The notes beneath the pieces are model-generated. The model did not search any database. It saw only the letters and a program-made list of their open reading frames with translations, and had not been told where the DNA came from. Source: Lysobacter_I brunescens (GTDB lineage: Bacteria > Pseudomonadota > Gammaproteobacteria > Xanthomonadales > Xanthomonadaceae). From it: DNA of 64,000 nucleotides. Shown one piece after another: positions 29,692 to 41,100 of this stretch. The stretch is taken from the NCBI RefSeq assembly GCF_042677005.1, contig NZ_JBHTIF010000002.1:124001-188000 (forward strand). The letters are read 5' to 3'. Positions within the stretch are counted from its first letter, which is position 1. Each line of letters starts with the position of its first letter. Both the position numbers and the translations under genes were made by a program.

Positions 29692-31203
29692 ATGAGTAAG
29701 GAACTCCTGCTTGTCGTCGACGCGGTCGCCAACGAAAAGGGCGTGCCCGAGTCGGTCATCATCGAGGCGCTCGAAGCCGCGCTGGCGACGGCCGCGAAGA
29801 AGCGTTACCTCGATCAGGACGTGCTGACCCGCGTCTCGATCAATCCGAAGGACGGCAGCTACGAGACCTTCCGTCGCTGGGAAGTCGTCGCAGACGACGT
29901 CGTCATGGAATCGCCGGATCGTCAGGTCCGCCTGATGGATGCCGTCGACGAAGTCGAGGGCGTCGAGGTCGGCGACTACATCGAAGAGCAGATCGAGAAT
30001 CCCGAATTCGGCCGCATCGCCGCGCAGGCCGCCAAGCAGGTCATCGTGCAGCGCGTGCGCGAGGCCGAGCGCAACCAGGTGGTCGATGCCTGGAAGCATC
30101 GTGTCGGCGAACTGGTGACCGGCGTGGTCAAGCGCGTGGAGCGCGGCAACGTCTACGTCGACCTCGGCGGCAATGCCGAAGCCTTCATCCCGAAGGACAA
30201 GGCGATCCCGCGCGACGTGGTCCGCGCCGGCGACCGCGTCCGCGGCTACCTGTTCGACGTGCGCAGCGAACCCCGCGGCCCGCAGCTGTTCATCAGCCGC
30301 GCCGCGCCGGAATTCATGATGGAGCTGTTCAAGCTCGAAGTGCCGGAAGTCGGTCAGGGTCTGGTCGAGATCAAGGCCTGCGCCCGCGACCCGGGCGACC
30401 GCGCCAAGATCGCCGTCGTCGCCTACGACAACCGCACCGACCCGATCGGCGCCTGCATCGGCATGCGCGGCTCGCGCGTCCAGGCGGTGTCGAACGAGCT
30501 GAACGGCGAGCGCGTCGACATCGTGCTCTGGTCCGACAACCCGGCCCAGTTCGTCATCAACGCGATGGCGCCGGCCGAAGTGCAGTCGATCATCGTCGAC
30601 GAAGACAAGCATTCGATGGACCTCGCCGTCGCCGAAGAGCGCCTGGCGCAGGCGATCGGCAAGGGCGGCCAGAACGTCCGTCTCGCCAGCCGCCTGACCG
30701 GTTGGCAGCTGAACGTGATGACCGCCGACCAGGTCCAGGCCAAGAGCGAGGCCGAACAGGCCGCCGCCCGCCGCCTGTTTATGGACAAGCTGGAAGTCGA
30801 CGAGGAAATCGCCGGCATCCTGGTCTCGGAAGGCTTCAGCACGGTCGAGGAAATCGCCTACGTCCCGGTCGGCGAGTTGCTGGCGGTGGAAGGCTTCGAC
30901 GAGGACATCGTCGAGGAACTCCGCTCCCGCGCCCGCGATGCCCTGCTGAACGAGGCGCTGGCGGTCGAGGAGGAACTGGAGGAACACCAGCCGTCCGCCG
31001 ACCTGCTGGACCTGGACGGCATGGACAACGAGACCGCCTACGCGCTGGCCGCCAACGGCATCCAGACCGTGGAGGCCCTGGGCGAGCTGGCTGCTGACGA
31101 GGTCGCCGAATTCGGCATCGAGGGTCTGGACGAGGCGCGCGCCGCCGCGCTGATCCTGGCCGCCCGCGCCGAGGAAATCGCCCGACTGGAACGCGAAAGC
31201 TGA
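29692..31203 (+). CDS. nusA: Transcription termination/antitermination factor NusA
   Basis: NusA binds RNA polymerase and nascent RNA to control pausing, termination and antitermination. The 503-residue protein has the N-terminal RNAP-binding domain (1-130), an S1 domain (about 137-205, VTGVVKRVERGNVYVDLGG), two KH domains (GMRGSRVQAVSNELNGERVD; GKGGQNVRLASRLTGW) and two acidic C-terminal helix-hairpin-helix repeats. The C-terminal repeats identify the long gammaproteobacterial form. Confidence 0.97.
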   Translation: MSKELLLVVDAVANEKGVPESVIIEALEAALATAAKKRYLDQDVLTRVSINPKDGSYETFRRWEVVADDVVMESPDRQVRLMDAVDEVEGVEVGDYIEEQIENPEFGRIAAQAAKQVIVQRVREAERNQVVDAWKHRVGELVTGVVKRVERGNVYVDLGGNAEAFIPKDKAIPRDVVRAGDRVRGYLFDVRSEPRGPQLFISRAAPEFMMELFKLEVPEVGQGLVEIKACARDPGDRAKIAVVAYDNRTDPIGACIGMRGSRVQAVSNELNGERVDIVLWSDNPAQFVINAMAPAEVQSIIVDEDKHSMDLAVAEERLAQAIGKGGQNVRLASRLTGWQLNVMTADQVQAKSEAEQAAARRLFMDKLEVDEEIAGILVSEGFSTVEEIAYVPVGELLAVEGFDEDIVEELRSRARDALLNEALAVEEELEEHQPSADLLDLDGMDNETAYALAANGIQTVEALGELAADEVAEFGIEGLDEARAAALILAARAEEIARLERES

Positions 31204-31263
31204 GCCCGGCCGGGATTAGAATCCCGCCCAGGGCACTCCGACGAAATCACGCACTATTTTCCG

Positions 31264-31292
31264 AGCGGGACCGGCCGAAACTCCGGCCCGCT
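31264..31292 (+). other. Hairpin in the infB leader
   Basis: AGCGGG-A-CCGG (31264-31274) pairs with CCGGCCCGCT (31283-31292) around an 8-base loop, with one bulged A. It lies 20 bases before the infB ATG and could influence infB translation or transcript processing. Confidence 0.45.
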
Positions 31293-31312
31293 ACTCAGGA
31301 TACGGATACCGA

Positions 31313-33955
31313 ATGTCGCAGCAAACCACCATCCGCAAGCTGGCCGAACTGGTGAACACGCCGGTCGAGAAACTGCTGGAGCAGCTGGCCGAGGCCGGCA
31401 TGACCTTCAGCGGTCCCGACCAGACCGTCACCAGCGCCGAGAAGCTGAAGCTGCTCGGGTTCCTGAAGCGTTCGCACGGCAAGGCCGATGTCGCGACGGA
31501 AGAGGCGGTCGCACCGAAGAAGATCACCCTCAACCGCAACCGCAAGCAGGAAATCACTGTCGGCGGCGGCAAGCACAAGACCACGGTCGACGTGGTCGTG
31601 CGCAAGAAGGTCACCCTGGTCAAGCCGCAGGACGGCGGTGGCGCAGGCGACGACGACGAGCGCGCCGAGATCCTGCGCAAGCTCGAAGAGTCGCGCCAGC
31701 GCAACCTCGAAGAGCAGCAGCGCCTGGCGGACGAAGATCGCCGCCGCGCCGACGAGGCCGCCGCGCGCAGGCGCGAAGCCGAGGAAGTCGCTGCCCGTGC
31801 GCGCGCCGAGGCGGAAGCTGCAGCAGCGGTCGATGCTCCGCCCGTCTCCTCGCCGGCCCAGCCCGCCGCGCGCGAAGCAGCCGCTGCGCCGCGTCCCAAG
31901 CCCGCCGCTACGCATGGCCACGGCCATCCGAAGCCGGCACGCCCGGAGCCGGCCCGCGTCGACGATCGCAATGCGCACAAGGCCAAGCCCAACCGCGGCT
32001 CGCACGCGATGGTCTCGGATGTCGAGGACGACGACGCCACCGCGCGTTTCGCGGGCCAGCTGCACCTGTCCGCATCCGAGCGCGAGCGTCGTTCCAGCTC
32101 GCGTCCGAAAGGCGGTCGCCAGACCCGGCGCCAGCCGGAACAGAGCCGCAGCGGCGGCGGCCAGCATGGATTCATGCGCCCAACGGAGAAAGTCGTGCGA
32201 GAAATCGCCATTGGCGATGCCATCACCGTGTCCGATCTCGCCCAGAAGCTCGCGCTCAAGGGCGGCGACGTGGTCAAGGCGTTGTTCAAGATGGGCGTGA
32301 TGGCCACCATCACCCAGACCATCGATCATGACACCGCCGTGCTGGTGACCGAGGAACTCGGCCACAAGGCGCTGCGCGCCAACAGCAACGACGCCGAAAG
32401 CGAACTGCTGGCCCACCTGGAAGACCAGGCCATCGGCGACAAGTCGCAGCGTCCGCCGGTGGTCACCATCATGGGCCACGTCGACCACGGCAAGACCTCG
32501 CTGCTGGACTACATCCGCCGCACCAAAGTCGCCTCCGGCGAAGCCGGCGGGATCACCCAGCACATCGGCGCCTACCACGTCGAAACGCCGAAGGGCGTCA
32601 TCAGCTTCCTCGACACCCCGGGCCACGCCGCGTTCACCGCGATGCGCGCCCGCGGCGCTAAGCTGACCGACATCGTGATCCTCGTGGTCGCCGCCGACGA
32701 CGGCGTCATGCCTCAGACGATCGAAGCGATCCAGCACGCCAAGGCGGCCAACGTGCCGCTGGTGGTCGCGGTCAACAAGATCGACAAGTCGTCCGCCGAT
32801 CCGCTGCGCGTCAAGAACGAATTGCTGACGCACGGCGTAGTCGCCGAAGACTTCGGTGGCGACGTGCAGTGCATCCACGTTTCGGCCAAGGCCGGGACGG
32901 GCATCGACGAACTGCTGGACGCGGTGCTGCTGCAGTCCGAAGTCCTCGAACTGAAGGCCGTGGCCACCGGCCGCGCCACCGGCACCGTGATCGAATCCTC
33001 GCTCGACAAGGGCCGTGGCCCGGTCGCGACGGTGCTGGTCCAGGAAGGCCTGCTGCAGAAGGGCGACTACCTGGTCTGCGGCGTGCAGTACGGCCGCGTG
33101 CGCGCGCTGTTCGACGAAACCGGCACGCAGGTGCAGAGCGCTGGTCCTTCGATCCCGGTGCAGGTGCTCGGTCTGTCGGGCGTGCCCGATGCCGGCGACG
33201 ATTTCGTGGTGGTTGCCGACGAGCGACTGGCCAAGGACGTCGCGCAGCAGCGCGACACCAAGCGCCGCGAGTCGCGCCTGGTCGCCCAGGCGGGCAACCG
33301 CATGGAAGACATCATGGCCCAGATGGGGTCGGGCGGCACCCAGCTCAGCCTCAATCTCGTGGTCAAGGCGGACGTGCAGGGCTCGGCCGAAGCGCTGCGC
33401 CAGGCGCTCACCAGCCTGTCCAACGACCAGATCCGCATCAACCTCATCGTGTCCGGTGTGGGCGGCATCACCGAGTCCGACGCCAACTCCGCGCTCGCGG
33501 CGAAGGCGACGATCATCGGGTTCAATGTCCGTGCCGATGCGTCGGCGCGCAAGGTGATCGAGTCCAACAACCTCGACCTGCGCTACTTCTCGATCATCTA
33601 CGACGTCATCGACCAGGTGAAGCAGGTCGCGTCGGGTCTGCTCGGCAAGGAAGTCCGCGAAGAGATCATCGGCACCGCCGAGGTCCGCGACGTGTTCCGC
33701 AGCTCCAAGTTCGGCGCGGTCGCGGGCTGCATGGTCATCGAGGGCGTGGTCAAGCGCAACAAGCCGATCCGCGTGCTGCGCGACAACACGGTCGTCTTCG
33801 AAGGCGAGCTGGAATCGCTGCGCCGCTTCAAGGAGAACGTGGACGAAGTGCGCAACGGCACCGAGTGCGGCATCGGCGTCAAGGCCTACAACGACGTCAA
33901 GCCGGGCGACCAGATCGAGTGCTTCGAGCGCATCGAAGTCCAGCGCACGCTCTGA
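31313..33955 (+). CDS. infB: Translation initiation factor IF-2
   Basis: IF-2 is the GTPase that brings initiator tRNA to the ribosome. The 880-residue protein has the N-terminal IF2_N motifs, a long charged/Ala-rich linker (about 95-290), a second IF2_N segment and the GTPase domain starting near residue 388 (GHVDHGKTS), with DTPGHAAF (G3) and NKID (G4), then domains II-IV to EIQRTL-like end (IEVQRTL). The stop shares a base with the rbfA ATG (TGATG). Confidence 0.97.
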   Translation: MSQQTTIRKLAELVNTPVEKLLEQLAEAGMTFSGPDQTVTSAEKLKLLGFLKRSHGKADVATEEAVAPKKITLNRNRKQEITVGGGKHKTTVDVVVRKKVTLVKPQDGGGAGDDDERAEILRKLEESRQRNLEEQQRLADEDRRRADEAAARRREAEEVAARARAEAEAAAAVDAPPVSSPAQPAAREAAAAPRPKPAATHGHGHPKPARPEPARVDDRNAHKAKPNRGSHAMVSDVEDDDATARFAGQLHLSASERERRSSSRPKGGRQTRRQPEQSRSGGGQHGFMRPTEKVVREIAIGDAITVSDLAQKLALKGGDVVKALFKMGVMATITQTIDHDTAVLVTEELGHKALRANSNDAESELLAHLEDQAIGDKSQRPPVVTIMGHVDHGKTSLLDYIRRTKVASGEAGGITQHIGAYHVETPKGVISFLDTPGHAAFTAMRARGAKLTDIVILVVAADDGVMPQTIEAIQHAKAANVPLVVAVNKIDKSSADPLRVKNELLTHGVVAEDFGGDVQCIHVSAKAGTGIDELLDAVLLQSEVLELKAVATGRATGTVIESSLDKGRGPVATVLVQEGLLQKGDYLVCGVQYGRVRALFDETGTQVQSAGPSIPVQVLGLSGVPDAGDDFVVVADERLAKDVAQQRDTKRRESRLVAQAGNRMEDIMAQMGSGGTQLSLNLVVKADVQGSAEALRQALTSLSNDQIRINLIVSGVGGITESDANSALAAKATIIGFNVRADASARKVIESNNLDLRYFSIIYDVIDQVKQVASGLLGKEVREEIIGTAEVRDVFRSSKFGAVAGCMVIEGVVKRNKPIRVLRDNTVVFEGELESLRRFKENVDEVRNGTECGIGVKAYNDVKPGDQIECFERIEVQRTL

Positions 33956-34332
33956 TGCCGAAGAAATCGTTCCACCGTACCGATCGCGTGTCCGCCCAGC
34001 TCCGCAGGGAGCTGGGCACGATCGTCCATGCCATGGTCCGCGAGCACGGCCTGCCATCGGTCAGCGTGTCCGATGTCGAAGTCAGCCGCGACATGGCGCA
34101 TGCCAAGGTCTTCTTCACAGCCCTGCAGGGCGAACGCGCGAAGGAAGCGCTGAAGGGCCTGAAGGAACTCGCGCCGGAAATCCGCCATGCACTGTCGCGC
34201 GCGGTGAAGCTGCGGCACACGCCCGAACTGCACTTCCAGTACGACGATTCGGTCGATCGCGGGGAACGCATCGACACGCTGCTGCGCGACCTGGACGCCG
34301 GCACGCCCGGCGATTCGAACGACGACGCCTGA
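33955..34332 (+). CDS. rbfA: 30S ribosome-binding factor RbfA
   Basis: RbfA assists late 16S rRNA maturation and cold adaptation. The 125-residue single KH-fold protein shows RTDRVSAQLRRELGTIV and VSVSDVEVSRDMAHAKVFFT, then HTPELHFQYDDSVDRGERID. It overlaps infB by one base, so the two are translationally coupled. Confidence 0.96.
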   Translation: MPKKSFHRTDRVSAQLRRELGTIVHAMVREHGLPSVSVSDVEVSRDMAHAKVFFTALQGERAKEALKGLKELAPEIRHALSRAVKLRHTPELHFQYDDSVDRGERIDTLLRDLDAGTPGDSNDDA

Positions 34333-34386
34333 CCGTCGCCCGGGCTGTCGCTTCCGCGCGGCCCGGCTCGGTGCTTTAATCCCCCG

Positions 34387-35337
34387 ATGGCCCAGGCCCC
34401 GAAGAAAACCTTCCGCAAGCTCGACGGCATCCTGCTGCTCGACAAGCCACAGGGCCTGAGTTCCAACCAGGCCCTGCAGCGCGTGCGGCACCTGTTCCGC
34501 GCCGAAAAAGCCGGGCATACCGGCAGCCTCGATCCGCTCGCCACCGGCCTGCTGCCGGTGTGCTTCGGCGAGGCGACGAAGATCGCCGGCAACCTGCTCG
34601 GTTCGCGCAAGGCCTACGACACCGTGGCGCGGCTGGGCATCGTCACCGATACCGACGACGCCGAGGGCCAGCCGCTGCGCGAACGCCCGGTCGGTCGCTA
34701 CGACATCGCGACGATCGATGCCGCGCTGCGCGGCCTCACCGGGCGCATCCAGCAGGTGCCGCCGATCTTCTCGGCGCTCAAGCGCGGCGGCGAGCCGCTC
34801 TACGCGAAGGCGCGTCGCGGCGAAGTCATCGAACTCGAATCGCGGCCGATCGACGTCCACGCCTTCGAGCTGCTGTCGGAACAGGACCTGCTCGACGGCG
34901 ATGCGCCGCAGCTGCGCCTGCATGTCGAATGCGGCTCCGGCACCTATGTGCGCAGCCTCGTGCGCGATCTCGGCGAAGCGCTGGGTTGCGGCGCGCATGT
35001 CGCCGAGCTGCGCCGCCTGTGGGTCGATCCCTTCCGCGATCCGCGCATGTGGACCCTCGACTCGCTGCAGGCCATGGCCGAGCGCGATCCGCACTGCCTC
35101 GATGCCTGCCTGCTGCCGATCGAGGTCGGCCTGGTCGGATATCGCCACATCGAACTGACCGACGAGGCCGTGGCCCGCTTCCTGCAGGGGCAGCGCATCC
35201 GCCTCAATCCCGGTGCACCGCAGGAGTCCCCGGGGCCGTGCGCGGTGTTTGGCCCCGACGGCCGCGCGCGCGGACTGGCCGGGATCGACGACACCGGCTG
35301 CCTGCATCCGCAACGCGTTTTCCAGCGCCAACCCTGA
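34387..35337 (+). CDS. truB: tRNA pseudouridine(55) synthase TruB
   Basis: TruB makes pseudouridine 55 in the T-loop of tRNAs. The 316-residue protein has GILLLDKPQGLSSNQAL, catalytic Asp49 in GHTGSLDPLATG, the KAYDTVARLG segment and the C-terminal RNA-binding extension. TTTAAT at about 34375 could be a -10 for an internal promoter but is unsupported. A periplasmic protein gene follows, not rpsO directly. Confidence 0.96.
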   Translation: MAQAPKKTFRKLDGILLLDKPQGLSSNQALQRVRHLFRAEKAGHTGSLDPLATGLLPVCFGEATKIAGNLLGSRKAYDTVARLGIVTDTDDAEGQPLRERPVGRYDIATIDAALRGLTGRIQQVPPIFSALKRGGEPLYAKARRGEVIELESRPIDVHAFELLSEQDLLDGDAPQLRLHVECGSGTYVRSLVRDLGEALGCGAHVAELRRLWVDPFRDPRMWTLDSLQAMAERDPHCLDACLLPIEVGLVGYRHIELTDEAVARFLQGQRIRLNPGAPQESPGPCAVFGPDGRARGLAGIDDTGCLHPQRVFQRQP

Positions 35338-35347
35338 CCTGACCGAT

Positions 35348-35977
35348 ATGCGTCGCATTCACGCCCTCGTGCTCTTCCTGGCCGCGTCGATCGCACCCGG
35401 CCTGTCTCCCGCCGCCGAACTTTCGCCGGACCTGCCGCCCGAGGCGGTGCTGCGCGAGGCCTACGCGCGGATGCGCGCCGGCGACTGGAACGCCGCCGCC
35501 GAAGCCTTCGATCCTGCGGCCTTGGCCCGTTTCCGGACGATGCTGGAGCCGCTGTTCGTGGCGGCGTCCGCGCCGGCGGATGCGAAGGGGCAGGAGAACC
35601 GCGACGCGATGATGCTGATGCTGCTGTTCGCCCCGGCCCAGTCGGTCGAGGAGGTTCGGGCCCTGTCCGATCGCGAGCTGTTCGCCAGGCTGATGCGCGG
35701 GACGATGTCGCTGGCCGGCGCCTCGCTGGATGAACAGGTCATCCTCGGCAACGTCGCCGAGGGCAGGGACCTGGTCCACGTCGTGACCCGCAATACCGCG
35801 CGGATGGACAAGATCGTGGTCTCGAAGGTCGAGGCCGTGACCCTGCAGCGCACCCCCCAGGGCTGGCGTCTCGCCCTGACCGGGGAGATCGAGGGCCTGG
35901 CCGAAACCTTGCAGGCCACGGCCGAAGCAGGCCGCCAGCCTGCCCAGGACGCGCCGCCACCGCCCGGGACACCCTGA
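35348..35977 (+). CDS. Predicted exported protein of unknown function
   Basis: The 209-residue product starts with a clear signal peptide (RRIHALVLFLAASIAPGLSPA, cleavage after AAA/AAE region) followed by a helical domain that opens with LPPEAVLREAYARMRAGDWNAAAEAF, which resembles DUF-type periplasmic helical proteins that precede a beta-rich part (DEQVILGNVAEGRDLVHVVTR). No family name is recognised. It lies 10 bases after truB in the truB-rpsO gap, where many relatives have no gene, and ends in a Pro/Gln-rich tail. Probably cotranscribed with truB. Confidence 0.75.
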   Translation: MRRIHALVLFLAASIAPGLSPAAELSPDLPPEAVLREAYARMRAGDWNAAAEAFDPAALARFRTMLEPLFVAASAPADAKGQENRDAMMLMLLFAPAQSVEEVRALSDRELFARLMRGTMSLAGASLDEQVILGNVAEGRDLVHVVTRNTARMDKIVVSKVEAVTLQRTPQGWRLALTGEIEGLAETLQATAEAGRQPAQDAPPPPGTP

Positions 35978-36016
35978 CGCGGCGACGGACGGATCACGCC
36001 ATCGGGCGGCTCCGGC

Positions 36017-36045
36017 TTGTCCGGGGCGCCCCCGGCGGCTACAAT
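36017..36045 (+). promoter_or_regulatory. rpsO promoter
   Basis: TTGTCC (36017-36022), 17-base spacer, TACAAT (36040-36045). The transcript would have a leader of about 130 bases before the rpsO ATG at 36182. Confidence 0.75.
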
Positions 36046-36181
36046 TCCGCCGCTGTCCGGGACGCTTTCGCAATGGCCCGGGCAGTTTCCTTTTTTCATT
36101 CATCCAGGCGGCTTCGGCGGTGCGTCTCGCCCGGTCCACACCGGCCACGTTCCTGCGGTTCCCGCGTCCCAGAGATCACTC

Positions 36182-36442
36182 ATGTCCATCGAATCCAGCC
36201 CCATCATCGAAGCGCACAAGCGCAGCGCCAACGACACCGGCTCGCCGGAAGTCCAGGTCGCCCTGCTCACCGCGCGCATCGTGCAGCTCACCGAGCACTT
36301 CAAGGCCCATAAGCAGGACCACCACAGCCGTCGCGGCCTGCTGAAGATGGTCAACCGTCGTCGCAGCCTGCTCGACTACCTGCACCGCAAAGATGCGGAG
36401 CGTTACAAGGCCCTGATCGAGAAGCTCGGTCTGCGCCGCTAA
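36182..36442 (+). CDS. rpsO: 30S ribosomal protein S15
   Basis: S15 binds 16S rRNA early in 30S assembly and joins the B4 intersubunit bridge. The 86-residue protein has the family pattern GSPEVQVALLTARIVQLTEH, HKQDHHSRRGLLKMVNRRR and LDYLHRKDAERY. Its length is typical (88-89 with small variation). It has its own promoter and an intrinsic terminator directly downstream, and pnp follows, as in E. coli. Confidence 0.97.
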   Translation: MSIESSPIIEAHKRSANDTGSPEVQVALLTARIVQLTEHFKAHKQDHHSRRGLLKMVNRRRSLLDYLHRKDAERYKALIEKLGLRR

Positions 36443-36453
36443 GCTACAGACCC

Positions 36454-36485
36454 ACCGCGGCGCAGAGATGCGCCGCGGTTTTTTT
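36454..36485 (+). terminator. Intrinsic terminator after rpsO
   Basis: ACCGCGGCGC (36454-36463), AGAGAT loop, GCGCCGCGGT (36470-36479) followed by seven T's (36479-36485). A second hairpin AGACGGC/GCCGTCT (36493-36510) lies just behind in the pnp leader and may be an RNase III-type processing site, as in E. coli. Confidence 0.9.
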
Positions 36486-36607
36486 GGGGAAGAGACGGCT
36501 GCGGCCGTCTGGTTGTCGCGGGCCTGGCCCGCCGGATTTTCAGGCCGCCGTCGCGGCCGCCCGCAAGGGGCAGGGGCCCTTTCCGGTTCATCGTTTCAGA
36601 TCGAGGA

Positions 36608-38725
<2,118 letters not shown>

Positions 38726-38751
38726 TCGCGATCCACAGCGATGCGTGAACG

Positions 38752-38777
38752 AAAAAGCGGGCGAAAGCCCGCTTTTT
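38752..38777. terminator. Bidirectional intrinsic terminator after pnp
   Basis: AAAAAGCGGGC (38752-38762), GAAA tetraloop, GCCCGCTTTTT (38767-38777). The A run on one side and T run on the other allow function on both strands. Confidence 0.92.
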
Positions 38778-38865
38778 CTTTGGGTGTGTCTGCGGGCGTT
38801 TGCTTGCTTTTCCTTTTGTGGCCGCTGGGCCGGCGTGCCCGTGGTGGCGTGTCAGAATTCCGGGC

Positions 38866-40962
38866 ATGACTTCGTTCCATCCGCTCGCCATGTCTCTCGC
38901 CTGTGCCTGCTGCCTGCCGTTCGCGCAGGCGCACGCCCAGGACACCGATGACGCCACGGAACTCGACCGCATCGAGGTCGTCGGCAGTCCGCGTCCCAAG
39001 CCGCCGCCGCCGGGCGCGATCGCGCGCATCGATGCGCCGACCCTGCGCGAGGGGCAGCGCCAGGTGAACCTGTCCGAAGCGCTGCAGCGCGTGCCGGGCT
39101 TCACCGCGCTGGATCGCAACAACTACGCGCAGGACCTGCAGATCCAGACGCGCGGCTTCGGCGCGCGGTCGACCTTCGGCATCCGCGGTGTCCGGCTGAT
39201 CGTCGATGGCATCCCGTCCAGCGGTGCGGACGGGCAGGGCCAGGCGGCGAGCTTTCCGCTGTCGTCGCTGGATCGCATCGAGGTGCTGCGCGGGCCGCTG
39301 GCCTTGCGCCACGGCAGCGCGCCCGGCGGCGTGATCCTCGGATCGAGCGAGGCGCCGATCGAGGGCGCCGTCGATCTCGATCTCTGGGCCGGCGACGATG
39401 GCGCGCGCCGCGCGAACCTGCAGGTCGACGGCCGCAGCCGCGAGCTGCGCTTCCGCTGGCGTGCGCAGGCCGGTACCTTCGCGACCGATGGCCTGCGCCC
39501 GCAAAGCGCCACGCGCCGGCATCACGCCAACGCGCTGGGCGAATGGCAGTGGGGCGAACGCGACCGTCTGCGCGTGGTGTTCAACGGCCTGCACCAGCCC
39601 TTGTCGGAGGATCCGCTGGGTCTCACCGCCGCCGCGTTCGCGGACGATCCCGAAGGGACCGATCCGGCCGCGCGGCGTTTCGATACGCGCAAGACCGTCG
39701 ACGACCTGCAGTTCGGCGCGACCTGGATGCGCACGCTGGCCGCGCATGGAGCAACGCGCGGCACGACGGGCCTGTCGGCGTATCGCAGCGACCGACGCGT
39801 CGAACAGTCCCTTGCCTTGCCGGCGACGGCGCAGGCAGCCGCAGGCAGCGCAGGTGGCGTGATCGATCTGGCGCGCGTGTCGGATGGCCTCGAATGGCAC
39901 TACGCCCTGCGTGGCCCGCGCGGGCGGCTGGAACTGGCGATCGAAGCCGCGCGCCTGGACGAAGCGCGGCGCGGCTACGAGAACTTCGTGGGCACGCAGG
40001 TCGGTGTGCGCGGGCGTTTGCGTCGCGACGAGCGCAATCGCGTCGACAGCCTCGATGCCGCCGTGGTCGGATCGCTCGATCTCGCGCATGGCGTCGATCT
40101 GCTCGGCGGCGTGCGCGCCTCGCGCCAGCGCATCGACAGCCGCGACCGTTTCCTCGCCAACGGCGACGACAGCGGCGCGCGCAGCGATGACCGCCTCGCC
40201 TGGTCGCTGGGCATCGAATGGGCGTATTCGGTGCCCGGGACGCTGTACGCGCATGTCGGTGAACAGGGCGAGGCGCCGACGCTCAACGAACTGGCCTATC
40301 GCGCTGACGGCAGCGCGGGGCTCAATCGCGATCTCGATGCGTCGCGCGCGCGCAGCGTCGAGGCGGGCTGGCGCTGGCGCGGCGAACGCGGCGAATTCAG
40401 TGTCGCGGCGTATCGGATCGACACCCTGGACGAGATCGTGCCGGCGCTCAATCGCGGCGGACGCGCGAGTTTCGCGAATGCCGGCGCGACCCGACGCGAA
40501 GGCGTCGAGCTCGGCGCCTGGTTGCCGTTCGGCGAACGGTGGACCGCGACACTGGCCGCGAGCTGGGTCGATGCGCGTTTCGAGGACGATTTCGCGTTCG
40601 TGGTGCAGAACGAGACGCGCACGGTGTCCGCAGGCAATCGCATGCCGGGCATTCCGCGCACGGATCTGTTCGCCGAACTCGCCTGGCACGCACCCGATGC
40701 GCGCTGGTCGACGGCGCTGGAAGCGCGCGCGGTCGGTCGCATCGCCGTCGATGATCGCAACACCGATGCCGCGCCGGGGCATGCGCGGTTCGCCTGGCGA
40801 TTGAGTGGCCGCTTCGGCGATGGCTGGCGCGCGTTCCTGCGCGTCGACAACCTGTTCGACCGGCGCCACGCCGGCTCGGTGATCGTCAACGAAGCGAACG
40901 GCCGCTTCTTCGAGCCGGGCGCGGGACGCAGTGTGACAGTGGGGATCGGCTGGCGGCGGTGA
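38866..40962 (+). CDS. TonB-dependent outer-membrane receptor
   Basis: The 698-residue protein has a signal peptide (SLACACCLPFAQAHA), a short TonB-box-like IEVVG segment, a plug domain (residues about 35-160, LSEALQRVPGFTALDRN, DGIPSSGADGQGQAA, LDRIEVLRGPLALRHGSAPGG) and a 22-strand-type beta barrel ending with a C-terminal aromatic-rich strand (VTVGIGWRR). I chose ATG 38866 because residues upstream are not signal-like. The barrel is of the siderophore/FecA-like class; the ligand cannot be deduced. It stands alone between the pnp terminator and a REP palindrome. Confidence 0.9.
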   Translation: MTSFHPLAMSLACACCLPFAQAHAQDTDDATELDRIEVVGSPRPKPPPPGAIARIDAPTLREGQRQVNLSEALQRVPGFTALDRNNYAQDLQIQTRGFGARSTFGIRGVRLIVDGIPSSGADGQGQAASFPLSSLDRIEVLRGPLALRHGSAPGGVILGSSEAPIEGAVDLDLWAGDDGARRANLQVDGRSRELRFRWRAQAGTFATDGLRPQSATRRHHANALGEWQWGERDRLRVVFNGLHQPLSEDPLGLTAAAFADDPEGTDPAARRFDTRKTVDDLQFGATWMRTLAAHGATRGTTGLSAYRSDRRVEQSLALPATAQAAAGSAGGVIDLARVSDGLEWHYALRGPRGRLELAIEAARLDEARRGYENFVGTQVGVRGRLRRDERNRVDSLDAAVVGSLDLAHGVDLLGGVRASRQRIDSRDRFLANGDDSGARSDDRLAWSLGIEWAYSVPGTLYAHVGEQGEAPTLNELAYRADGSAGLNRDLDASRARSVEAGWRWRGERGEFSVAAYRIDTLDEIVPALNRGGRASFANAGATRREGVELGAWLPFGERWTATLAASWVDARFEDDFAFVVQNETRTVSAGNRMPGIPRTDLFAELAWHAPDARWSTALEARAVGRIAVDDRNTDAAPGHARFAWRLSGRFGDGWRAFLRVDNLFDRRHAGSVIVNEANGRFFEPGAGRSVTVGIGWRR

Positions 40963-40974
40963 CCTCGCGGATGC

Positions 40975-41060
40975 CCTGCTTTCGTGGGAGCGACGCAAGT
41001 CGCGAACGCTGGTGACGAGCGTCCACATGTCGCGACTTGCGTCGCTCCCACGAAAGCAGG
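40975..41060. repeat. Perfect 31-bp inverted repeat (REP-like, second copy)
   Basis: Arms 40975-41005 and 41030-41060 are exact reverse complements over 31 bases, with the GTGGGAGCGACGCAAGTCGCGA core. The 24-base loop itself contains a 5-bp stem (ACGCT/AGCGT). The core is shared with the trpB-trpA element at 5701-5780. It separates the convergent TonB receptor and DUF1501 genes. Confidence 0.92.
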
Positions 41061-41100
41061 ACACGGATCGCGGCATGGAGGCCGCGACCCGTTCAAGCGA

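Noticed and set aside
31295..34057. Minus-strand open frame of about 920 codons across infB
   Set aside because: It is an antisense shadow of infB and its composition is unlike real proteins; no family motif is visible.
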